Part shown: piece after piece, positions 36,655-47,091 of the stretch
Layout: every line of letters starts with the position of its first letter
Numbering within the stretch: position 1 is the stretch's first letter
Source: Paragordius varius
Taxonomy: Eukaryota; Nematomorpha
Direction: 5' to 3'
NCBI GenBank assembly: GCA_964247055.1
Contig: OZ176057.1
Location: 3,038,001 to 3,102,000, forward strand
DNA: 64,000 bases
Translations under genes and position numbers: made by a program
Notes under the pieces: model-generated
Told to the model about the DNA's origin: nothing
The model's database searches: none
Seen by the model: only the letters and a program-made list of their open reading frames with translations

Positions 36655-37615
36655 AAATATATAACACTTTGTGGAAAAAATTTTTTTTAGCTTATGACCA
36701 GCGAATTCATTTGCCGCAAAAATTCTAATTGGATGAAGACCTAGTTTTTCAATATTAGGAGAAAATCATAATCAAAAAATTCAAAATTAAGGAAAATTAA
36801 GAATAAATTAAGAATAGTGATAAATTTGAGATATTATGGTTTATTATCATTTTATGAGATATTTTTAATATATAAGCTTAAAATAATATTAGGGTTTCTA
36901 CAAATCTTAGTTCCAAAGATGGCTTTTAATACACCTAAAAGACAAATATTTTTTATGAAACTATATTAATTTATTTTTTTAATTATTAACTAGCTAAACT
37001 TACTATTAAAATTCTAACATTCATATTTTATTCAGTAAAAAATCCTATAAATCAAAATAAAACTAAAAATATTTTTTTTTATTTTTTCATTTTTTTGTCA
37101 TCTGGTTTATAAATGTATAAAATTTATACTATTTATTTTGAAATACAAAAGTGGGAATTATAAAGTATATAATTTATGCAAAATAGGGGTTTAGAGCAGT
37201 GATTCAACCAACAGTTTGTAAAAATCCCTGTAACAATGTTTTAACACAAATTAATGTTTTTACTGGAATATGTACGGATTTTTGATTGATTTTCCACTAC
37301 TTTTAAGTCCTATTTTGCATAAATTATATAATTTATAATTATCACTCATGTAGATTTCAAAATAAAACAGTATGAATTTTTTATACACTCATAAACCAGA
37401 TAAAAAAATGAAAAAATAAAAAAACAATATTTTTTAGATTTATTTTGATATATTTTTTACTGAATAAAATAGAATACTAAGATTTTAATAGAGATTTTAG
37501 CCAGTAAATAATTAAAAAAATTTATTTTACAGTTTAAAAAAATGTTTTTTAAGTGGATAAAAAACCGCGATTTTTTATCTGAGGTTTTATAGAAACCCTA
37601 ACTTATAATTTTAGG
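36655..37615. mobile_element. Foldback MITE, mariner-type ends, copy 1 (degraded)
   Basis: A long palindrome around a centre near 37230. GGTTTATAAATGTATAAAAT and GATTTCAAAATAAAACAGTA face their reverse complements on the other arm. The outer left part (CACTTTGTGGAAAAAATTTT) is a diverged form of copy 2's terminus CACTGTGTGCAAAAAAATTT. The outer right end is missing. It lies directly after the Nup58 stop codon. Confidence 0.6.
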
Positions 37616-37631
37616 CTACACATATATATTC

Positions 37632-37914
37632 CAGGGGCGTCCAACACAAACAACGTCGCGGCCGCATTTTTACTCTAAAAATACGACAGGCTGCATTTGA
37701 AATATATGGACATTCACAAATATTTTATTAGATTTCATTCATGAGACTGTAAAAATAACACAGTATAACATCTTCTATTTTGCTGCCTTTTGAATAAACT
37801 TATTTAGAAATTTTATTATCAATTTTACTAGATTTTAGAATATTTTGCAAATTATGGATATCCGAATTTTTCGCGGGCCCCACAAAGAGTTTTGGAGGAC
37901 CGCGTGTTGCCCTG
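37632..37914. mobile_element. hAT-type MITE
   Basis: It starts CAGGGGCGTCCAACAC with GC-rich CGTCGCGGCCGC and ends CGCGTGTTGCCCTG at 37914. It resembles the hAT-derived segment in the E-family cores and may be an independent copy of that parent. The flanking octamers do not match. Confidence 0.6.
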
Positions 37915-38262
37915 TTTTAAACAAATACATGACTTTAAACAGTAATCACTAAATAATGTGAATTTTTTTAAATAATCTGCAAAGTCCATTCGAATCTGAT
38001 ATGATATTGTGCATGCCATATTATACAAATGTGTTGCTATCTGGCATTTATATAATTAAAAACACCATATCTGTGGGACTGAGTCAACAGTTCTTTTTTC
38101 AATGTTTTAGCTACTATTTTAGCAAAAATTTACTTTGTTTGGATTCTCCTACTCTGATACACTTCCACCCCAAGAAGTTAATTACAAATTTAAAAAACAA
38201 AAAAATTATTAAAAAAAAGTGTTTTAACGCAGATATGCATAATTAACAACATGTATATAAGA

Positions 38263-38991
38263 TACCATTTGCACTTTAAGAGTGTTTTTGAACACTTCAA
38301 GTTGGTACTTGAACACCTAAAGTTGGTCTTAGATTTCAAGTTGGTCCTTGGACACTTCAAGTTGATCCTTTGACTTTTTTGTTTGGTTTTTAACTTTTAC
38401 AAACAAAAGGTGTTCTATTATATCATTTTTAATATATTTCTCTATTTAACATAAACTTTAAATCATATCAACTTATTATCATTCAGGGAAAAAAAAATCT
38501 TTATTAATTTTCTAAAATATATTTCATATATTTATAAGATTTAAAAAAAATAAAAGTTTTATGGAAGGTTTACAATTTTTATTTAAAACATTTATGTAAT
38601 AATTTTATTAACTTAAAAAAATAGTTTAAAAATGTTTTTTTTGTAAAAAAAATTATTTTAAATGAATAAATATATAATAAATAAAGAAAATTAGGTTAAA
38701 ATAATAAAATAAAATACATGGAAAATTTATGGTTAAATCAAAATGTAAAAATTTTAAGGACCAACTTGAAGTGTTCAAAGACCAACTTGAAATGTACAAG
38801 GACCAATTTGAAGTGTTCAAGGACCAACTTGAAGTGTTGATGGATTAACTTGAAATGTTCAAAGACCAATTTAAAGTGTCCAAGAACAAAATTGAAGTGT
38901 TCAAGGACCAACTTGAAGTGTTGATGGATTACCTTGAAATATTCAAGGACCAAATTGAACCCTTCAAGGACACTCTTGAAGTGCAATGGTA
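38263..38991. mobile_element. MITE of family B, 21-bp-array TIRs, copy 1
   Basis: It starts TACCATTTGCACTTTAAGAG and ends CTTGAAGTGCAATGGTA. Each end carries a tandem array of a 21-bp unit built on AAGGACCAACTTGAAGTGTT: about five units at 38275-38385 and about twelve at 38755-38975. The outer TACC...GGTA bases and the 21-bp period are the same as in the E family, but the unit sequence is unrelated. No coding region. A long open frame on the minus strand is a by-product of the 21-bp period. Confidence 0.8.
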
Positions 38992-39440
38992 TGTTAACTT
39001 TATATCCTTAATATTAGAGCTGGCAAAAATCTTAAATTAAACTAAGTAGTTTTATATACCCTTTTTACATTTTGAGTCTCATCCTTTAACTCATATATGG
39101 CGATGATAACTAATAAATAATTTTAACTCGTATATAAAGATTTTTGTTATAGCATTGTATTTTTTTAAACATAGTTCCAATTATCTTCTAATATATATTT
39201 ACATTTAGTTACTTCCATCGAAAATTATAATGATCTCATATAATAAAGCTTTTTTATTCAACTATATTATCGAATATAGTTTTAACCATTATTATATCCA
39301 AATTGGCAATTTTATACCATTCTTCAATAATATTTGGAGTTGAATCTTTCAATTGATTATAATTTTTATAATATTCTTAATATCATATGTAATTTTATTA
39401 TATTTTTAGTTTTTTGGATTTTACATCGCTTTTAATGGTA

Positions 39441-40010
39441 TACCATTTTCACGAGTGCCCTCAACATTCAAGAGCGTTTTAGAACATATCAAGTTGGTCC
39501 TTAATATTTTTTAAGTATGGATTTAACCATAAATTTTGCATGTTATTTTATTAATTTTCAATCTTTCATATTAATAAATTAAAAAAGGTTAAAAAAATAT
39601 TTTTGATGAAAAAATTAATTTTATTCTAATTAATTTTTTCCCAATTTAATAATATTATTCAATCATAAATGTTGTTAACGAAAAATTGTAAGTAATAACC
39701 CAGAAAAATTATATTTTCAATTATGTTGAAATCTTATAAAATTCACATATTATTAAAAGCTTATTAAGGTATCGGTTTCTGAATGATTAAAAATTAGCAC
39801 TGATCTAAAAGTTTGGTTAAATCAAGATAGTAGGTTACAAATAATGAAATATATTAATCATACACCGTTTGATAGATAAAATTTAAAATCAAAATTTAAA
39901 AAGTTGAAGCACTAATTTGAAATGTTTAAAGACCAATTTGAAGTGTTTAAGGACCAATTTGAAGTGGCATTTAACTTGAAATGTTCAAGGACACTCTTAT
40001 GCAGATGGTA
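39441..40010. mobile_element. MITE of family B, copy 2
   Basis: It starts TACCATTTTCACGAGTGC and ends CTCTTATGCAGATGGTA. TA flanks both sides (39439-39440 and 40011-40012). The arrays are shorter than in copy 1: two or three units left, about four right. The interior is AT-rich and non-coding. Confidence 0.75.
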
Positions 40011-40054
40011 TATTTATCAAAAGTATTGAACAAGCATTATAATTAAGATATATA

Positions 40055-41232
40055 CACTGTGTGCAAAAAAATTTTTTACAAAATAATTTTTTTTCCTGAG
40101 ATAGCTTAATAGCGTAGTCATTTGCCGTAATATTTTTTTATTTGTTTACGACCTAGTTTTTGAATAAATGAGAAAAATCGAAATCGGGCAAATAGTGAAA
40201 ATTAAAGTTAATTAAGGATAATTCAAAAAATAATGATAAAATTTGAGATATTATGGTTTATGATTTTAGGAGATATCTTAAATATACAAATAACCTAAAA
40301 TAATATAGTTAGGGTTTCTATAAAATAATTTTTTTTTATGAAACTATATTAAAATAATTTTTAGTTACTGGCTAAACTCACTATTAATATCTTACATTCA
40401 TATTTTATTCCATTAAAAAAAACTTATATATCAAAATAAAACCAAAAAATATTGTTTATTAAATTTCCATTTTTTTAGTTTATGAGTGTATAAAAAAATT
40501 ATACTGGTTTATTTTGGAATCTTTCATAAGTGGAAAATAAACTTATAATTTATGAATAGCATAGTGGAATACAAACCAACAATATGCACAAATCCAACAA
40601 AAATTATAATTTGTCTTAAAACAGACTGGTTACAGGGATTTGTAAGGATTGTTAAACGATATTCCCTTACTTTTAAATGCTTTTTTGCATAAATTTTATA
40701 CTTTTTAATTCCCATTCATGTAAGATTCTAAAATAAAACAGTATAAATTTAAACACTCATAAACCAGTACAAAAAATGGAAAAATAAAAAACAATTTTTT
40801 TGGTTTATTATGATATATAAGGTTTTTACTGAATAAAATAAGAATGTCTAAATTTAAGTAATGAGCTTAGCTAGTAAATTACAAAAAATTTTTTTATATA
40901 GTTTCATAAAAGATTTTTTGTCTTTTAAGTGTGTTACAAGAAAAACACTATCTTTTCACCTGAGATTTTATTTAAACCATAACTTTATGACGTTAGGCTA
41001 TTTATATATTAAAAATATCTCATCTAATGATAATAAACCATAATATCTCAAATATCATAATTTTTAATTTATCCTTAATTTAAAATTTTTCCCGATTTCT
41101 TTCGCTAAATATTCTAAAAACTGTTCATCAACAAAGAAATTTTTTGCGCCAAATAAATTCGCTGGTCATAAGCTTTCTCATGAAAAATTTTTTTTGTTAA
41201 ATTAAATTAACCCCTATTTTTTGCACACAGTG
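40055..41232. mobile_element. Foldback MITE, mariner-type ends, copy 2 (complete)
   Basis: The inverted ends are CACTGTGTGCAAAAAAATTT at 40055 and TTTTTTGCACACAGTG ending at 41232. A TA precedes the left end and TA-rich DNA follows the right. The arms are long (about 500 bp) and pair almost to the centre. The arm contains GAGATATTATGGTTTAT, mirrored as ATAAACCATAATATCTC near 41034. Ends of this kind with a TA target suggest Tc1/mariner. Confidence 0.7.
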
Positions 41233-41279
<47 letters not shown>

Positions 41280-41280
41280 A
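41233..41280. repeat. (TA)n microsatellite
   Basis: An alternating TA run immediately after the foldback element, consistent with insertion into a TA tract. Confidence 0.85.
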
Positions 41281-41359
41281 ATTAAGTTAGAGAGTTAATT
41301 TCATAAATTTATTACGTCTAAATATTTTCAAAATCAAAGAACAATTTTAAAAACAAAAA

Positions 41360-41464
41360 TTAATTAATGTAATATCCTCCCGACCCAGACCCAGACCCCG
41401 ACTCAGGTAGATTGAAGAATCTAATTACACCAATAATAAAGATTCCTGGCGGCAGTCTTGTAAT
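41360..41464 (-). CDS. Candidate terminal exon, MBF2-like paralogue fragment
   Basis: A minus-strand acceptor (TATTTTTTAG) at 41465 is followed by ITRLPPGIFIIGVIRFF, then a short Gly-Ser run ending GGYYIN and a stop at 41360. The LPPG-hydrophobic-strand pattern repeats the third exon of the gene at 43.3-45.7 kb (ELYLPPGAVLSNILYII), so it may belong to a tandem paralogue. The GSG run followed by GGY is also reminiscent of the GTGGY motif of MBF2 proteins. No further exons were found, as the DNA below 41.3 kb is transposon. It may be a relic. Confidence 0.3.
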   Translation of the reverse strand: MTRLPPGIFIIGVIRFFNLPESGSGSGSGGYYIN

Positions 41465-41706
41465 CTAAAAAATATATTGAAACTTCATTATATGATATGA
41501 TTCATATAGTAATGAAAACATTTATATAACATTATGCAATAAAATATATACTGAAATAAAAGTATCGGTTAATTTAAGAAAAATTACTACTTTTGTGGTC
41601 TGTTTTATCTAAGAATGGCATTACGCCGATTTCTCTATATTTTTTTTTGGTGAAAACTAGATAATTCATTTCAAAAAATTTCACTGACATATATTATAAA
41701 CTATTA

Positions 41707-41749
<43 letters not shown>

Positions 41750-43276
41750 AACAACAATATTTTTATATTATAATAGGGCTCTAAAAGTCTCAAATTTTAG
41801 TCCCGTCCTAACACTCAGTCTAAAAACTAAACTCAAAAGATATGGCACCCTAGTTAAATTTTGACACAAGAAGTTTTTCTAAAAAATGGATATTTTGCTC
41901 ATTAATTTAATTTATAGCAAAAATTTACAACGAGCTTTATCATATTGAACATATTGGTCTTTAAGATATTTTCTTCTATATAATTCAATGATGCTCAACA
42001 TTATTACTTCATTTTTAATAAAAATAGGTTTTTATAAATTAGTTTATTATTTGTTAAAACATACCTTTTATAAACGATAATTGATAGACAAATTTTTTTC
42101 AATCGAAAATCTAAGCTGTCTCTAAATCTTTTTGTCCTAACTACTCAACCGAATGTTAAGCATTATATTTTATAGGTTGTTTTTATAAGATAAACAACGC
42201 CTTAAAAACGAAAACGAGCTTGATCAAAATTTTGTAAATCAAATTTTTAAGTAAAGTACTTTTCTTTTCATCTCGAATTTTAAGACGTATATAGCTATCC
42301 ACAATATAGGAATTTTTTGTATTTAGTTTAACTTGCCCTTTGGTCCAAAATTTTATCACTTTATGAGCCCACATCAAAATTTAAAATTAAATATATTTTT
42401 TTGGAAAGAAGCATATTTTAGTGAATATGCGCAATTTTTGCAATTTTTTGATACGAAGCAATAAAATAAAATTGATTCTTATGTCACTAGTAAATCCAAA
42501 AACTTTGGTACCAATCCCGATACATTTATCTATCAGATTATAATAAATTTATTTTTTGTGTGAACTGTGTAATTTTGATCATCATTGTATGATTAAGCTC
42601 AAAAGTTTTTCATAAAAACATTTTTAAATCTGGCGTAACATATTTTTGATTAAACACAACACTTTAGAACGTAGAATTTTTTTTATAGCATAACTTTTTA
42701 TAACATTTAATATTATAAAAAAGTCATTAAATTAAAATAAATTTAAAATTAAGTAAATATAATCGGGGTATTTTATTTTAAGTGGGTCTGTTAATAGTTA
42801 AAACTTGCCAAACATCAAAGTTATCGCTTGAAAAAAACTATTATAGATATATCCTATTTATGTAATATCCTTAGCTTATTTTGAAACTTTTTTGTTAGTC
42901 ATCCTATAATATTTATATATAATAAGTATTGCAATCTACAAAAGGTGAAATTAAAATATTAAAAATTATTATATAATATTCAATTTTACGACAATTAATT
43001 GCGTAAAATGTTTATTTTCTAACAGGCGAATATTAGTGAGGCCGTTCCGCATTCATTAACATAATAATAAAAGAATTTACGATCTCAGTTTCAATAATTG
43101 TATAATTTTGATATTTTAAGTTAATTGCACAATCTAGTTTTTAAAATCTTTTATTTTGTGGAACATTATTTTAAATGCATGCCTGAGTTGGTCAAAATAG
43201 AAAAATTGATTGAAAGGCTCGTAACCTAAATGAACTAAAAATTAAGCATGTATATCAATTTACCAAACGAAAATTA
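41465..43276. other. AT-rich DNA with one microsatellite
   Basis: A (TA)n run lies at 41705-41747. No exon or repeat end is supported in the rest. Confidence 0.4.
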
Positions 43277-45700
43277 TTAAAAATTAGTCTTTTTTATAAT
43301 GTAAATAACCGTTATTTTAAGTCCGTCTGGGCCTCCACTAGGACTTCTTATAGAGTAAAGAACTCTGGACTGAGTTCCAAAAGGAGTTTGACTAATTTTT
43401 CTAACTTCAGATTTTCCGAGTGTTCGACCAGTTATCAGGCTATTGGATGGTATTACGATGTTTCCCAAAGAAAATGCTAAATGTAAAATATGTAAAATCT
43501 GGTTTAGTGCGCTTAAGAAATTAGTTATCTCAATATTTTAAGTTTATATTATTTGAATAGCGTGACTTGGAATTAATTAGGGTTTGGAACGTTATTAACA
43601 CTTTGATTTAAATTAAGGTATCTAGTTACCTCATTTTATATTTGAGTTGATATTTTTAAATTTGAAAGAAACGGGTTATATTTAAATTCAACACAAAATG
43701 TCAGGTTTGTTGGATAAAAATTATAAAATTTTCTGAAATTTTTCAGCAAATATTAAGAAATGTAACATTTTTGCATATCCTGTTAAAATAATTTTTTATG
43801 TATATTTGAATCTCATCTAATATTAATAAAAGAAAAAGTATAAATTGCATTATTTTTATATCAAGCTAACACAAATAATGACTAAATTATCTTAATTTTC
43901 CATAAATTTTTTTTATCAATATATCTTTTTTTATTTTGGTACATTAATGTTATATAGGTGCTAATACAATGATTTTACATTGTTCCATACTTTTAAATGT
44001 GTTAAAATTACCACTAATTATGTATAATATATTACTCAAAACAGCTCCTGGAGGCAAATATAACTCCATGGTAAAAAAACATTGTTTTTCTCTACCGGGT
44101 TTGGTCACAATAAATCGGTAAGTATTCACAGTTCCTAAAAATATGGTATTCATCAACAAATTTAGTTAACTAATCAATCAGGTTTTTATGATCGCTTAAT
44201 ATATAACTATTATTAACTTATAATGAGATAAGTTGATAGCAATTTTTTTCATGAAAATTTAGGTATGATAAAATTTAATCAATAAAATATAATTAGGCAG
44301 TTCCATCATAAAAAATTGGTAATTAATACTTTAATACAATTATAAAACATTATTATAAAAATTTTAAGAAAAACCAATAGTAACGCTAAAAGCTTGAGGA
44401 AGTTCCGATTGTCGAAACACTCCTTGTTCAGTATTTAAAACACAATCTTGCAACAGTTTTCTACCGAATTTGTGACCTAATAAATAGGTAAAAAATAAGT
44501 TTTTTTGCCTTTGTTATATCTACAGTTTCATAGCAAATGTTTATGCATTAACCATCATAATATGAAAATTGATTTATTTTTAAATTTTTTATACTTTGCC
44601 ATTGAGTTAGGAGGAATCAAAAAGTTTGTTAATTTTAATTTTTGTAAGAAAACACATGAGCGCCCTCTATTTTGGCGTGAGGAACCTCAATCAGTATTAT
44701 TAATAGAGGTTATCGAAATCAAGTAAGTGTTTATATATTGAAAATAATATCCTACATCTTAGATATATTGTTGAGAAAAAGAAACTATCGTGCTTCTCTA
44801 ACCCATTTCAATCGAATTTTATAATAGAAAAATTCCGGTTCATTTTTTTAGGTGAGACCTCTTCGATTTAAACCCTTGTAATACGTGAATAAAATTATAA
44901 ATTTGTTGTTTAATATTAATTAAACAGATAATTTTATTAATTGCATTATTTGTTACATGATATTCAAAACGATATAATTTAACACATGTTTTTTGGGAGT
45001 ATTATATAATTTATATTTAAATTCAAAAATTAATGTTTCTCAATTAAAGCTTATAATCATTAATGATATTTATTGGAATTGCAAAATAAATTTTTTTTCA
45101 TTCGATGAATTAGTAGAATTTATTTTAATGGTAAAATAAATTTTTTAAGATTTAATTTTAAGGTTTAGTAAATTTCAAATTAGACTCCAAGGTGCTATAA
45201 CATCGTTATTAAATAGGTAAAAACGTTTTTAGATTGAGAGAAGTGTATACAATTTCTACGAAAAAAATTTATAAATTAACCCTTTACCATTCGCTAATGT
45301 TTTGTCAATGTATATGAACATTTTTATTTGTTAAATTAAGCATGCATTTAATCTCCATCGTGTAATTACCTTTAATTTTAGAAAATATTGCCCAGAATTT
45401 ATAATGCCATATGAAAATTTAGAAACAAAAATTGATTAAAATTTAATACATATGTATTTAAATTTTGGTAAATTAAATTTCAAAAAATTAATAATAATTT
45501 ACTTTCTATTTTGGCTATTTAAAAATTTTAAAACTCTTTTGAATGTTATCAAAACTAAAATAACTACAACAAAAACTAAAATAATAGTTATATTATATAC
45601 CCTATTATAACAATATTTTAGATATATATACATAGGTTTTTATAAAATTAATACCTGCTTCAGTCACCACGTTTTGCACAATTAGTAGGCAGAGAAGCGA
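43277..45700 (-). CDS. Small secreted protein, tentatively MBF2-like (5' end missing)
   Basis: Exons in minus-strand order are 45700-45655, 44476-44375, 44134-44012 and 43476-43277 (stop 43277-43279). Every junction keeps phase (0/1, 1/1, 1/1), giving about 156 residues without the start codon. The first exon reads SLLCLLIVQNVVTEA, the end of a signal peptide. The rest reads GHKFGRKLLQDCVLNTE, then ELYLPPGAVLSNILYII, SNSLITGRTLGKSEVRKI and SPSGGPDGLKITVIYIIKK. The spacing of the GR.L motif, the LPPG...I strand, the ITG..LG...V strand and the final S...G....VIY strand resembles the insect MBF2 family, small secreted proteins of unclear function. This is pattern recognition only. The donor at 44374 (GTTTTT) is weak, and the exon with the initiator ATG was not found. 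A piggyBac-like fragment lies in the last intron. Confidence 0.4.
43599..43950. mobile_element. piggyBac-like MITE, copy 3 (partial)
   Basis: It starts directly after TTAA (43595-43598) with CACTTTGATTTAAATTAAGG and shares GAAACGGG, TTATATTTAAATTCAAC and other blocks with copies 1 and 2. The right terminus could not be found. It is intronic in the MBF2-like gene. Confidence 0.45.
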
Positions 45701-47083
45701 CTATATAAAATAATTATCAATATTATTTTAGAAGATATTATATATAAAGATGCTAACAAATCTTTAGCCACGGGTAAGAATATACAACAGAGTTTTGATT
45801 AAAAAAACCTAGGCAACAGTTTTTAGAACTGGGCCAAAAATCTTAAATTATACTTACCAGAGCCCAATTATCATAAAAAAGTTACTAATTGATATTTGTA
45901 TAAAGCACATTTCATTTTATTGGTACCATAGATTATATAATTCATTTAATGCGTTGCAGAGATGATTTTACAATTTATTTATCATAATTTTTTTGTAAAT
46001 TAACAAATATGGAATATTGATTGTATTATTTTTACATTAATATTATTACTTAAGGATAGTTTCGTACCTCACCTCCATAAATAATAAAAAGTAATTACTT
46101 TACTGATTAAATTTTAATACCAATGTCTGGCTTTTTAGATAAATGATACAAAAATCCGCTAAATTATTTTTATAACAAAAATGTACTGTCATAAATATGT
46201 ATCATAATTTAAAATATGATTTCTTGACTTCAATTAGTTTCAGCTATTTTATTAAATAATAAAATGTTTATTTTAAGATTTGAAGGTATACCAAATTTTC
46301 TTGAAATTGCAAAACTGTAAAAAGTCTATTTTTTTCAAATATATATTCAACGCTTATAAATCATATTGGACAAAATACCGTATAATATTATATTTTGTTT
46401 ATTGATTTTAAAATTTAACCCAAAAATGTTCTCCTCATTCAGAAATCTAAACGTAATGAAGTGTTAAACAAGACTAACGGACCGACAACATAAAATATCA
46501 AAAAAATTCCTATTATTATTCATGTTAAAATTTTGTCATTTTAATTTTTTCATAAAACAAATGGAACCGTTTTAAATAAAAGGGAATCAATAGCAAAATT
46601 GATAAAATTTTCAATTTGATTTTAACCCTAAAATTATAGCTGGAATTAAAATACTACCTTTAACATGGATTCCCATAATGAATTTATACTGAGATTTAAT
46701 AGAAAATACGACTTCATATATGGAATATTTGATATTTATTATTAGATTGAAAGATATTTAAAATTAAAAAACAATGGCACAAGTTATACCCAAAATTTAT
46801 GTAACATCAAGGTCAACACAACTAATTTCTCATTTTTCATAGTTTTTGGCAAATATTATTACAAGTACCGTAACAATATAGTTGAAAAAAATTTAACCCA
46901 GGTATCATGTTTCATTTAAATTATAAATCAAATTATAACCTTGACACTTATCTTTATAAATCATGCACAAAGTAAAAAAAATTGTTTAATTAACTCAATT
47001 ACGAATATTTTTAAAATTTAAGATTTAATTCTTGATATAAAGGGTATCTTATAAGGTGAGGTTTAAAGAAAATAGCATTAATA
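45701..47083. other. AT-rich DNA upstream of the MBF2-like exons
   Basis: The missing first exon may lie here. On the minus strand MIIGL followed by a canonical GTAAGTATAA donor near 45860 is one possibility, but its phase does not fit the next exon. Nothing else is supported. Confidence 0.3.
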
Positions 47084-47091
47084 TTGTATAG

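Noticed and set aside
38738-38986. Minus-strand open frame of repeated HFKLVLE units
   Set aside because: Same cause: the right TIR array of a family B MITE with a 21-bp period.
44590-44722. Plus-strand exon-like stretch (KKTHERPLFWREEPQSVLLI) ending in a GTAAGT donor
   Set aside because: No family, no matching neighbouring exon, and it lies inside an intron of the better-supported minus-strand gene.
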